DNA of 64,000 bases, from assembly GCF_000003815.2 (NCBI RefSeq), contig NC_049992.1, positions 12,507,432-12,571,431 on the forward strand, given 5' to 3'. Below the pieces are notes generated by a model. The model had not been told where the DNA came from, did not search any database, and worked only from the letters and a program-made list of their open reading frames with translations. This document shows, piece after piece, positions 11,648-54,974 of the stretch; within the stretch, counting starts at the first letter, position 1; each line of letters begins with the position of its first letter. Source of the DNA: Branchiostoma floridae (Eukaryota; Chordata; Leptocardii; Amphioxiformes; Branchiostomatidae). A program made the translations under genes and the position numbers.

Positions 11648-14600
11648 GTGAGTACGATAGGCACACGGAAGTAGATTTCATTTGGTAAAGAAAGCGTCGG
11701 AAATGGTGCACACTATTTCTGTGTATATGTGTCGGCTAGAAAGGGGGAGGGGGGCATATATCCGTAAACGTGCAATATTCTTGTACGATGGTGGACAGGA
11801 GGGATGCCATAAATTTCAAGTATAAAGTTAGCTTCACACACACGCATACACATGAATGTTTTTGGACTAAGAACCAGGACATGTAACCAAGGATAAAAGA
11901 TCCTTGATGTATTACAAACGTTGCAAACCAAGGTTGTAACGTGACATATTTTTTTAACGAATATTCAAACATCAGCCTCTTTGCTTTTCTTTATGATTAA
12001 TATTGCTGTGGGTGTGGGAAGATGATAGCGTTTGTATTTTCTGCAAGTTGTGTTTATGGTGATCATGTAACATGCAGGAATCTGTAATCTTACTAACTTA
12101 CAAGAAGATGAAATATGGCGGGTCTGCCGAAACACCTCAAACAATCTCAAATGACTCTAATATGCGATGTACATAAGACAACGACGTGTGGTGCTCTGGA
12201 TATATTCATGGAAAAAAAACCCTGCAGCAAGTCCTAACTATTTACCAATTATTTGGAGTTTGCCATAGAAGGTTGATGTCCAATGTACACTGCATATTAG
12301 AGCCGTTTGAGGTTCTTTGAGGTGTTTAACTTTAAGGCAGACGACGGTTGAAAACTTCCCACAGTGATTTAACAGAAAAAATACATTTGGGGATTATTGA
12401 AACCCTGCCAGTGCATACATGTGCAATTAGCCTGAGTACCATCCTCCGTAGTGACTGCCGTTAGCTTGCGCAAACGGATTGAGCCAGCAGTCACTACAGA
12501 GGATGGTACTCAAGCTATGTGCAAGTGGAACATTACTGGAATTGGGAATGACTTGATATGAGCACATGCATTATCATAAATTTTCCACAGAGAAATCAAT
12601 GATTAGAAAACAGTTTTATCAACAAAGTATTACGGTAACGGGAGGGGGCCATACTTCGACAGGGGTCCAAATTTCGACAGGTTTTAAAAATCATTGTTGC
12701 GGAGAAATGCATAGATGCCTGCACATGAGAAGTACACTAGCTGTAGACTAAACCTTGTTGTAAATAACTACAAAGACGGGGTATGTGTCGAAGTTAGCAA
12801 GTCCCACAGATAACGATTGAAAAACTTGCTCAAGTTTGACGCCTTCCGTGCAAGTTGACGAGCGAACGTATCGAGACCATGGACCGGGAAACTCTTGAAT
12901 TATTCTTCGCAAAATACGACATGTGAAAAAATACCACCACACATAGAAATGATGTTTATTAGCCTTCCGAAAAATAATACCTGTGTTCTGTTCTGCCTTT
13001 AACTGGGTTGGATAAACGGAGCTAAAATGATGCCACAATGTTCACGCAGTCGGGGCCCCGCCATTTTACTATCATGCACGAAGGCGGGCGAGCGATGCTC
13101 AACACGTTGAACTCAGTCAACCCGTCCGTCGAGCGACAAACATTCAAGAAAAATCGATCCCTACCGACTAAAAAATCCTGTAGCCATTGCTGCTGCCAAA
13201 AGACAGGATGAAAAGGCAATCAAGGAAGCCGAAAAGCGAAAATGCCATCACAGTCTAACGTAACAATGCGCTGCCGTTTTGCGGCAAGTTGGTCTCACCG
13301 TGAGAGGTAAACGTTTTAACACACCGTATTTGAATAAGTCGCGTAATACAAAATATGACCCATATTTGGTACAAAAAAATTATAATGAAGACTTTTAGTG
13401 CTATTCTATTTGCATAAGTTGTTTAAAAATGCACGGCGATGGTCTGGTTGTTACTATGTCGGAGTTTGGACCCCTTTTTTGTGTTGGAACGTTCTGCTAG
13501 GACGCAAGCCGAAAACCTGCCGTAAGTTTCGTGCGCTGTCAAAGTACAGTGCGGAAGGCTACTGTCAAATGAAATATATATCTGTACAGCTTCAATAACA
13601 GTTATATGGATGTATACAAGATCTTAACTTGTTTTTGATGAGTTCACTGTAAAATGTACATTGACAAAAGCCATGCGCATCCACTTAGAACGGGTGTCGA
13701 AGTATGGCCCCCTCCCGTTAACGTTATGTATACAGTAACAGATACTAGTGGGTAACTGGATTGTTACTGTGTTATAGCTGTTTAAACAGAGACTATTATG
13801 TTTTGATCACATTTTTTTATATGTAAATTGTAATACATGTAGTCATGTTTTCTGTCTTTTTTCAGAACAAGAGGAACATATGGCGAGGATAAAGAAAAGT
13901 TCACTTATGTCATGTCCCTGGTGTTCTTACAATGTATCGTCAATGCAGCTTTTGCCAAAATGAGTAAGTTACCAATCCTTGCTGTTATCTCTTCTGTTAG
14001 ACTTAGCAGGTGACTTCCATAATCTTTCAGTAGGTGTTTTAATTTTTTGGGGTTCCACTTGTTATCATTTCTTAAGTCTTTTCTTTGAATTCATATCGGG
14101 CCAAAAATATATATGAACATATTGGCCTGACTTTAGAGATACATCTATCCATGTATATCTATCATATATATTTATTAATTCCTATGTTGCTGTTTTTGTT
14201 TGCAGTGTGTTACTTTGCAGCTCCTGGTGTCAATGACACTACACCAAACTGGCTCTACGGAATATGTTCAACTACCTACATGGGAGCCATGCTGGCCAGT
14301 AACCAGGCACTACAACATGTTAACTACCCTACACAGGTAAGGGTTACTATTAACCAGGCACTACAACATGTTAACTACCCTACACAGGTAAGGGTTACTA
14401 TTAACCAGGCACTACAACATGTTAACTACCCTACACAGGTAAGGGTTACTATTAACCAGGCACTACAACATGTTAACTATCCTACACAGGTAAGGGTTAC
14501 TATTAACCAGGCACTACAACATGTTAACTACCCTACACAGGTAAGGGTTACTATTAACCAGGCACTACAACATGTTAACTACCCTACACAGGTAAGGGTT

Positions 14601-17429
14601 ACTATTAACCATGCACTACAACATGTTAACTACCCTACACAGGTAAGGGTTACTATTAACCAGGCACTACAACATGTTAACTACCCTACACAGGTAAGGG
14701 TTACTATTAATCAAGCACTACAACATGTTAACTACCCTACATGTGTAAGAGTTACTATCGATCATGCATTACAACGTTAACCAGCACTAGTAACAATGCT
14801 ACACAGGTAAGTAGGGTTTACCACTAGTATTAACCAGGCACTACAACACACAGGAATGAGTATATGCATTTTACGTACATGTGAAATAATTTTTAATTCT
14901 AAACTGGGATTTGAATTAAAAATGCAAGCCATGGGATTGTTGCATGTCTATATCAACTGTAGAAAAAGCATTACATATTTTAGGCTTTGTATTAAGAATC
15001 TAACTTGATTTGATGTTGATCTGTTTTACCTTTGCATTTTGTACTTGTAGGTATTAGGGAAGTCCTGTAAACCTATCCCAGTGCTGATCTTGGGCGTGCT
15101 GCTGGCCAGGAAAAGATACCCCCTCTTAAAGTACCTGTTTGTACTGCTCATCGTGGCAGGGGTGGCCATCTTTGTTTACAAGGACAACGTGCAGGCAAAG
15201 GCAGACGACCACATCTTCGGCTGGGGAGAAATTCTTTTGGTAAGTCGAAGACACCCTTTATGTTAAAGACAATTCCATTCTATGTTTATTTGTCAGTGAG
15301 TTTGGTAACATCAGTGATCAGGGCTTGAAACACTGGTTGCATATGTGAGAATGAGCAACATACATGGTAATTGTGTGCAAGTTATGGTACTTAGTAATGA
15401 ACAAGTTCAAAGGCAAAGCATTATACTATGTAGTATACTGATACATTGTGTAACTTGCTTTCCCCTGAAGGCAGCCTTGATTAGTCATGCAGTCTTCTTA
15501 CTTTGCCCAAAGGAAGGGAAATACTGTCTTGGGCTTGTCTGTCTTTATGCATTTCTGTGATTCCAATATGCACAATGTAGTGACATCCTTCAATTGTTGG
15601 TGCCACTATTTATTTCTGGTCAGTGGAAGGGACTCCAAGGCAGTATGACTATGAGTGTGTCTTGGTGTGTCTTCCCTTCTAACCCTGTTGCTCCTCTGGA
15701 TAACTCAGCAACTTGGTCCAGCCATCTCTTTCTTGGTCTGCCTGCTGGCTGTTTTTATTCAGGTGTCCATTTACATGAAAGATTCTTATTACAGCTTTTG
15801 TCTTCTGGCATCCTGTGCAAGTGTCCAAACCACCCCAGTTTATTTCTTCTAACTAATGCCAGTATATGCTCAACTGGCAGCATTTGACGGATGACTTTAT
15901 TGTGTCTTGGTGTGTTTGTTGTTATTTGAATATTGTAGAGCAGGGGTCTAGCCAGCGTCCGTTTTTCCGTCAATTGACGGAAATTTGCTGCGTCTGACGG
16001 AAAAATTTTAAAACCAATCCGTCAACCTTGACGGACAAAAATCCTTGATGGAAGCTACAGGCGGCTTGGGGACGCCGTCCACGGCCGTAAAAGCCACACA
16101 CTGTTTGTTTTGCTATTGTTATGATTGTTGACAATGTGTGTCGGCGCCCTTTCGCATACGATAATCTCATTAAAACCCGTTTTTCAAGGTCTCAGTTCAG
16201 TCCTTCTAATTAATTTTCGCGGTTTTCGCGACGATTGTAATTGGCTGACGGAAAAAAATTTCGAGCTGGCTAAAGCCCTGTTGTAGAGTGACAGGATGTG
16301 AGGCAGAGGATGGTGTATTGGATACTGGCAGGATGGGAAGGTTGGTTTGGCCTGGGTCCAAAGTTGTAACCTCAGGCTGGTAGGATGGGATGGTTGTCCT
16401 TGCCCGAGTCCAAAGTTGTCCCTGCTTGCTGGCAGCAAAATGCGTAGACAAAATTAGCAATAAATTCTCAATAAAGAAGAAAACAATAAATTTACAAAAA
16501 TGTATGACACAGATTTCTTGTTTCCTTTGCTCTCCTCACAGTTAGCATCCCTGACCATGGATGGTCTGACTGGAGTGTCCCAGGAGAAGATGAGAGGACA
16601 ACACCAGACCAACTCTCACTACATGATGTACAACATGAACTTCTGGTCCATCGGCATCTTAGCTGTCTGTAAGTTTTGTCTGTTTTGGTATAGCTACAAG
16701 ATAATGTTATTATCATGACTAGCACATAAAAAAATTATCATAGTATAATGCAGAAATTTCAAAATATCTATGTGGAGGACTAGTTAATATTTTTGTGGAC
16801 TAATTATAGGATAGTTTTTCATACTAGTATTGGTTGTTCCAAGTCTATTTTGTTGTGTATAAGATTTTTTCTATTTTATTTTTGTAGGCATTGGAGTGAC
16901 CGGGGAAGTCTTCTCTTTCCTAAAGTTCCTTGAGAAGTACCCATATGTGCTGGGGAACATGTTTCTCTTCTCCATCACCAGTGCACTGGGACAGGTAAGT
17001 AGGAATCTTGGTGTCTGTGTTTCCGGAATAATTGTGATTAGTATAATTTAAGAACAGATGGATGGCTTGTAATGATATTTTGTATGTGGATAGATATTGG
17101 AAAGGTGAACGTTAAGGTCAAGTTTGGGCCTCCTTGCAGGTATCTTTGGCACTGCAGTATAACTTCAATTATATCTTTTGTCTTGGTTATACCTGTTTTT
17201 CATCCACTTCCCCTAGCTCTTCATCTTTGTGACGGTGACAAACTTTGGCCCGCTGACGTGTTCGATCATCACGACCACGCGGAAGTTCTTCACGATCCTC
17301 GCTTCCGTGATCATCTTCCAGAACCCGTTACTCCCGCGCCAGTGGTTAGGAGTGCTTCTCGTTTTCAGCGGGTTGGCCGGGGACAGCTACTTCGGAAAGG
17401 CAAAAAAGGTCAAGGAAAATCACAAGTGA
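11373..17429 (+). CDS. SLC35B1: SLC35B1 orthologue, ER nucleotide transporter (7 exons)
   Basis: Nucleotide-sugar-transporter-family protein of the ER membrane. Vertebrate SLC35B1 has been described as the ER ATP/ADP exchanger (AXER). Coding exons: 11373-11647, 13866-13963, 14206-14336, 15051-15239, 16542-16668, 16888-16994 and 17217-17429. All junctions are GT-AG and in phase, giving 379 residues, or 322 from the ATG at 11544, which equals the human length as I recall it. Family hallmarks, by exon: [13 protein letters not shown] (1), WLYGICS and NYPTQ (3), [10 protein letters not shown] (3/4), [10 protein letters not shown] (5), SALGQ (6), [16 protein letters not shown] (7). About ten membrane helices are expected. 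The C-terminus is lysine-rich ([10 protein letters not shown]). Exon 3 carries the amplified splice donor described separately. The gene converges with the Sfi1-like gene. Confidence 0.95.
12428..12517. mobile_element. short TIR element (MITE), 90 bp
   Basis: Almost wholly an inverted repeat: the left arm starts TAGCCTGAGTACCATCC and the right arm ends GGATGGTACTCAAGCTA, with about 30 matched positions and a short loop. Flanks TGTGCAAT (12420-12427) and TGTGCAAG (12518-12525) match at 7 of 8 bases. It shares its end sequence with the element at 21447-21696 and lies in SLC35B1 intron 1. Confidence 0.7.
12636..13720. mobile_element. 1.1-kb non-autonomous TIR transposon
   Basis: Perfect 26-bp terminal inverted repeats, at 12636-12661 and 13695-13720, start TAACGGGAGGGGGCC. 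Similarity weakens just outside (ACGG versus ACGT). A second subterminal TTTCGACAGG motif is present on the left. I found no transposase-like frame, so it is probably non-autonomous. The superfamily is not assignable because I see no clear target-site duplication. It sits in SLC35B1 intron 1. Confidence 0.75.
13866..13963 (+). CDS. SLC35B1: SLC35B1 exon 2
   Basis: After TTTTTTCAG, encodes [20 protein letters not shown] and continues through [11 protein letters not shown]. Ends ...AAAATGA|GTAAGT, with one base of the next codon. Strong match to the second helix of the family. Confidence 0.93.
14206..14336 (+). CDS. SLC35B1: SLC35B1 exon 3
   Basis: After TTGTTTGCAG, encodes the [20 protein letters not shown] region and ends ...NYPTQ at CAG|GTAAGG. 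The last 36 bp of the exon plus 15 bp of intron form the unit of the downstream minisatellite. Confidence 0.93.
14301..14855 (+). repeat. 51-bp minisatellite duplicating the exon 3 splice donor
   Basis: Nine full 51-bp units start at 14301, 14352, 14403, 14454, 14505, 14556, 14607, 14658 and 14709, followed by degraded partial copies to about 14855. Each unit is 36 bp of exon 3 end plus 15 bp of intron start. Units 1-8 keep a perfect CAG|GTAAGG donor (GT at 14337 and every 51 bp to 14694). Unit 9 is mutated at the donor, and another CAG|GTAAGT lies at 14807. The frame stays open through the nine units, repeating [17 protein letters not shown]. Confidence 0.95.
15051..15239 (+). CDS. SLC35B1: SLC35B1 exon 4
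   Basis: After GTACTTGTAG, starts [20 protein letters not shown], continues through [18 protein letters not shown] and ends at GEILL|GTAAGT. It is exactly 63 codons, phase 0 at both ends. Confidence 0.93.
15630..15932 (-). pseudogene. LINE ORF2 C-terminal fossil
   Basis: Minus-strand translation gives [17 protein letters not shown] (about 15800-15850), then, after a frameshift, [14 protein letters not shown] (about 15700-15750). Both blocks are typical of the C-terminus of non-LTR retrotransposon reverse transcriptases. The frame is broken and no RT core remains. The clade is not assigned. Its upstream end is cut by the hAT-type element at 15941. Confidence 0.65.
15941..16280. mobile_element. 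hAT-type MITE, 340 bp, with perfect 8-bp TSD
   Basis: Ends CAGGGGTCTAGCCAGC and GCTGGCTAAAGCCCTG form imperfect 16-bp TIRs (two mismatches), flanked on both sides by TTGTAGAG (15933-15940 and 16281-16288). An 8-bp duplication and CAGGG termini are the hAT signature. Several TGACGG/CCGTCA motifs near both ends look like subterminal transposase-binding repeats. No coding capacity. Located in SLC35B1 intron 4. Confidence 0.85.
16325..16432. repeat. imperfect ~50-bp tandem duplication
   Basis: Two diverged copies share CTGGCAGGATGGGA / CTGGTAGGATGGGA and GTCCAAAGTTGT, offset by about 50 bp. Intronic, no coding content. Confidence 0.55.
16542..16668 (+). CDS. SLC35B1: SLC35B1 exon 5
   Basis: After CTCCTCACAG, encodes [20 protein letters not shown] and on to [12 protein letters not shown]. 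Ends GCTGTCT|GTAAGT, phase 1. Confidence 0.93.
16888..16994 (+). CDS. SLC35B1: SLC35B1 exon 6
   Basis: After TTTTTGTAG, encodes a helix segment starting [20 protein letters not shown] and ending SITSALGQ at CAG|GTAAGT. Confidence 0.93.
17217..17429 (+). CDS. SLC35B1: SLC35B1 exon 7 (terminal)
   Basis: After CCCCTAG, encodes [20 protein letters not shown] and the last two helices, then the basic tail [10 protein letters not shown] and TGA at 17427-17429. Confidence 0.93.
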   Translation, partial: LFIFVTVTNFGPLTCSIITTTRKFFTILASVIIFQNPLLPRQWLGVLLVFSGLAGDSYFGKAKKVKENHK

Positions 17430-18532
17430 TTGTTAAGGAGAATCTACTGTTCATTTTACCTCTGGCTCCAACATTTATTGCAGTTGAAATCACCATGGTG
17501 ATAGAGATTCATGTGTTGTTTCAGGAATGGGGGAATGATATCTCTAAATGACAGGGTAACAGGATTTTACACAGAAAAGTTATTTTTCAAGGCTGAAGAT
17601 ATATTCTGTATGGACGAAAATTGTGGAGTAAGAAATGTAAAGGCTTTGACTTGTTGAAATTGGGTATTGGGATATTTCATTACACAGAAATGCATAAAAA
17701 TGTAGATTAAATGTAGTTTTCAAAGGCTTTCTTAAGAAGACGTTAAAGGTGTCAGGTGTCATCATTTTCATCTTAAGAACTGCATCCTAACATATTCCTT
17801 CAAGGTTTTTTTTGCCAATTCAAGAATGAAAGGCAGTTATCCACTTGAATTTTACAATTATCCTCCTTATAGTTTACTTGTTGTATCTACAATCATTAGC
17901 ATTAGTTTTGATGTAGAATGTTTCTGTGTCAGTTACTAACAGCCTACTCTGTGGTACTGGAAAATGAAAAGTAATGACAAGTACTAATACAGCTAACCTC
18001 AGTATGTAAGTCCTATCTTTGAAAAGGTAAGAAACATATTAGCCTCTATATGTTGCACTGGGATTCAAATGGCATTCATGTACAAAGTAGCTAAGAATGC
18101 TTATAAGAAGGTACAATTGGTCTCAACCATTTTATTATGTTTAACAATACAGTTTGCAAAAAAGATCCCCTCTTTCTTTCCATGTAACTTAGAAGAAATG
18201 TTTCTCTGTATCAGAACAATTCTGTTTGCCAATATTTAAAAAATTCAATTTTTTGGGGGGTTATTCAATTCTATGATGTACTACTACTAGCTGTAGAGAT
18301 TTTCTTCCCTTTCGCCCTTTTGTATTGAATGTCATCTGATGCATCAAATCGAACTCCCACCAATTTGATTTGAAATGTCTTGTAACTGCCTGGCGCTCAA
18401 ATTGTTTTCATGAGATGATATGGAATTCAGCTACAACTTGTACAAGTACTTTCAAAAATGATATCCATACACAGGTAGGTTGATTTGGAGCCCACCTTTA
18501 ATTAAGAAATTATTCTATTACACATAGAACAG

Positions 18533-18872
18533 CAGGGCTCGAAATACTGGGTGTTTGTGCACCCAAAATTAGAGCTGTGCACCCAATTATTTTCTGTTGG
18601 TGCACAGGGTGCAACCAAATATTTTCTTAGGTTTATGTATGTAAAGATATCAAAGTATACTAGTATACAACATATTCTTGACATCTTAGTGTTAGAAAGA
18701 TAATAAAAATGTCTGCCATGGTACTTGTTTAAGAATTTGATAGCTTGTAACTAAGTTTTGCTATTAGGTTATTACTTAAATTTAAGTGGTCCACCCAAAA
18801 ATGTTTGGGCACCCAATTTTTTAAGCTGGGTGCACCAGTGCACCTAATCCCAAAAAGGAATTTCGAGCCCTG
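18533..18872. mobile_element. hAT-like MITE, 340 bp
   Basis: Perfect 13-bp TIRs, CAGGGCTCGAAAT and ATTTCGAGCCCTG. Only AACAG is directly repeated at both flanks (18528-18532, 18873-18877), shorter than the usual 8-bp hAT duplication. The interior has repeated GTGCACCCA/TGGGTGCAC motifs near both ends. It lies downstream of the SLC35B1 stop codon. Confidence 0.75.
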
Positions 18873-21175
18873 AACAGTGTAGAGCTAGTTCTAGAGTGCT
18901 GGATATATTCTCAAATGTAAGTTCATCTGTGACAGTAGTCAACATTATGTTACAAGTTTAAACTGTACATCCGTACACAAAAAGGATCTTGCAACTTGAT
19001 AAGGATCAGAGGACTGATTGAAAGCTTGTTGGTAAGCGCTTTATTTTGTGTAAGGATATAAAGTTTAAAATTCAACATCATACTGTCTATATTGTTTTTT
19101 TATGAACTCAATTTCAACCGTATAGGGATAGTTGTTCTTGATGAGTTTGATTTTCTCATGGTGCCAAACAAGTATAATGTAACAGACTGCTGAAGCCAGC
19201 CGTATGATTTATTGTAATTTACTTCGAAAGTCTTGTACTTGTTTATTGAGAAAATGTACCTAGGCTACACCAATACATTGATTCCTGTACATGTATTTAG
19301 AATATAACAAAGCTTAACTGGAATATGAAAATATACTGTCTGAAACTCTAGGAAATTAGTGTATTTAGATTCAGGTTTCCCTTCTGGCAATATTGTCATT
19401 TTGACTTCTTTCTCCATTGTTAAATTATACTGCCCAAGAATCTGGGAAATAAAAATGTTGGTGGCCTTTTGCTTGCCCAAATTCCATGATCCACCACTTT
19501 AAGTAACATTAAGAGCAGTTCAATTAAAGATGCCCTAATAGTTGAATAATTATTGTAAAGAATATGATAATCCACACTTACTACAATCATTGATTAAGAG
19601 CATTTCTGGCAAGTGTACATTTAGTACATAGAAATCACATCTGTATCTCAAGATTTCATATTTAAAGGTATTGTTTTATTTGTGTAATCATCTGTGACTG
19701 TTTTTCAAGTTCATTTGATGTCTCTGAATGTCAAGATGTGCAGTCACACACTGTGCAAGCTAACATGATTCCTAAATGGTATAAGAATGATGGTCAGGAC
19801 CATTTGAGAAGATTCGAAATACAAAACTTTATCTTAAGTTTGTTCGCTTTCTGTCATTGTTCTCAAAACATTACTGTATGAATGGATTTGTCATCAATAT
19901 CCTAAGATACATGACTTGTTTGTTAGAACTTGGAACACTGTTACGATAGGTTTCCATGTATCTTGTACTTCCCACTTGTTCCTAGCTGGCCTTTGTTGCT
20001 GAGATGTATAAAGTTACATGGAAATCAAACTGCTCAGTCAACACACATTGAACATTTGTGGTGTGAGCTGCTGGGTGACAATTGCCATAGTTGTCCACAA
20101 AACATTTTCTATTTGCCAGTTAAGAAGATAGTGTGACAACAATCAGTATTCCTTTTAATTGCATTTTTCCCCGTTTAACAGCCAGCAAAACTCAATGGGT
20201 GCCAATGTCATCCATCCCAAAAATCACATGGCCTTCAACCTGAATGTATGTGAATGGTGGTAGTGTTTTTGGTGTGTTTGTGCATACTTTGCCAGTATAA
20301 TCAGGCTATGGATGGATTGTGATGATATTTGTCATGCCACCTATCTATCCAACTATATCCCTCTAGTCATCCATCCTTCCATCACTTTTGATCCATCCAA
20401 TATCCATCCATCTGCATACAAGACCAACACAAACAACCATTTGTATCTTGGGTTATAAAATCTTTATTTACCAGGTGATAACCCAGGTCCCTTTCAACAG
20501 GTTAAAAACATTTTCACTCATAAGCAAGAAACTCAATAACAATTCTGGGTATAGAAATAAATACTGACATGGAGAGGTTTGTATAAATACTGCATTTTGT
20601 CTGTACAATATATTGACAAGTAGAAAAGTATATAAATAGAAAATTCCACAGGTGCAAAAATATACAGATCTGGAAAATCAAAATGAATAATAACAATTTC
20701 CACATTTAACAATCATATAGTTCTGGTTTACTGAAAACATTACAACAATGTATTGTTAGTACAACATATATATATAGATCTTTAGTTACATAGTATTACA
20801 ACAAAAAGTTAATTCCTCTTAATACATATATACATATTTGTTAGTCTTGTGTTAGACAAAAATGTCCCTTTTTCCCATAAAAATAACTTCCTGACAAATA
20901 TATATTTCTTTTAATATTGTTGGAAAAAAATCCTAGAAAACCTTGGATTTTGAATGGCCATCAAAACTTCTTATTTGAAATCTAACAATCTATTGAGGCT
21001 GTATAGTAACTTATCAAATTTGTTCCTTTGCATTGTAAAAAAATCCAGTTCCTTGAAAAAGTGTACAAAAATGTGTATAAACATACTTGAACAACGGACA
21101 ATTCGCTCAGATTGTCAATTTACTGCATTCATATTTAGGTTCCGAATATTGTTATAGAAAAACTACAAAATATCT

Positions 21176-21275
21176 NNNNNNNNNNNNNNNNNNNNNNNNN
21201 NNNNNNNNNNNNNNNNNNNNNNNNNNNNNNNNNNNNNNNNNNNNNNNNNNNNNNNNNNNNNNNNNNNNNNNNNNN
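21176..21275. other. assembly gap (100 N)
   Basis: One hundred N in the convergent 3' intergenic region. Confidence 0.99.
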
Positions 21276-21446
21276 ACCAGGTCATAGAAGGCTGTATCAA
21301 AGACATTCTCAAAGTTGTAGCTATAATCTAATTTTTACATGTGCTGCTAGAACGACTAGTTTGTACATTGAACAACACTAGTCATTCACTGTATAGATCT
21401 AAGATAATGCTGAACTAACAGGAATATAATGCTATACTACCAGGAC

Positions 21447-21696
21447 TAGCCTGGGTACCATACCATCGAGGCGCTCGGCAGTGTAGGGGTGGCCGCCCGT
21501 ACAGTTAATTGGTACAGGCCGGGGGAGATCTTACGGGGTTAGGTTAATTTAGTCGCGGGCGGGGTAAACTCAAAAGGCCGGCTACAAGCTCTATCGGCGA
21601 AATCTCAAAGGGCAGCTAATCAGACAGGCTGACAGAAGCAGGTTGGTGCCGGGTAAAGCACCCCAAAGCCGACCGCGGAGAATGGTACCCAGGCTA
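21447..21696. mobile_element. TIR element, 250 bp, 9-bp TSD
   Basis: Perfect 15-bp TIRs (TAGCCTGGGTACCAT / ATGGTACCCAGGCTA) flanked by perfect 9-bp duplications, TACCAGGAC, at 21438-21446 and 21697-21705. The interior is GC-richer than its surroundings and non-coding. A 9-bp duplication is typical of Mutator-like elements and also seen in Merlin, so the superfamily is an inference. Same family ends as 12428-12517. Confidence 0.85.
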
Positions 21697-21958
21697 TACC
21701 AGGACTGATGTACGTGTACTAAAGGTAAAATACTACACTAAGGGAAGACCTTCAATCAGTTACATAAAAGGGAACATTCACTAGTCCTGTTTATAATGTA
21801 TCGCATGGCACTGATATTTCTGAAGTTTTTCGGTAACCGTGTTCTGCTTAAAACTGGAGTAGTACAGAGTATCTTAGTGTTTTCTGTAATGAAATAAACT
21901 AACATTATACTTTACTTGACATAACAAACACTAACACATACCAAATGTGCACCTTGAG

Positions 21959-21964
21959 TTTATT
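21959..21964 (-). terminator. candidate poly(A) signal of the Sfi1-like gene
   Basis: AATAAA on the minus strand about 280 bp past the stop codon at 22241. It is the nearest canonical hexamer I noticed; no transcript evidence. Confidence 0.35.
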
Positions 21965-22240
21965 CTGTTTGCTGTATTTAGATGTAATGACTACCTGTTG
22001 TTGTAAACTGCCTACAGAAGAAAGGACAGGACAAGCAAATAATTTCAAAGGTGTCATTCACTAACAGGAAAAACTATGCATATCTTAGTATACCACCCTA
22101 AAACTAAAAGTGGCATCTCCCATGCAATCTCTCCCTCTACCCCAATAACATGACTGTGGACTGCTCCACTTTAGTGAAAGGGTGGTTCATACAATGTAAG
22201 CTAACAAAACTATGATAGATACCCCAGAGCCCTTTGTGTA

Positions 22241-54974
<32,734 letters not shown>

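Larger units (their letters stand above)
17430..22240. other. convergent 3' intergenic region
   Basis: Lies between the SLC35B1 stop (+) and the Sfi1-like stop (-), so it holds both 3' UTRs. No further gene is supported. It contains two TIR elements (18533-18872, 21447-21696), a degenerate ATCC-rich tract near 20335-20410 and the gap at 21176-21275. Confidence 0.6.

Noticed and set aside
14085-14780. 231-codon ORF covering exon 3 and the minisatellite as a separate gene
   Set aside because: It is the SLC35B1 exon 3 frame read on through intronic repeat copies; homology stops at the first donor.
14301-14855. CRISPR-like array
   Set aside because: Units are contiguous 51-bp copies with no unique spacers, in a eukaryotic intron.
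15319-15340. CAGGGCTTGAAACACTGG as a complete hAT element start
   Set aside because: Resembles the 18533 end but I found no matching inverted end nearby; at most a truncated copy.
17072-17551. 159-codon ORF overlapping SLC35B1 exon 7
   Set aside because: Different frame from the conserved exon; composition is not protein-like.
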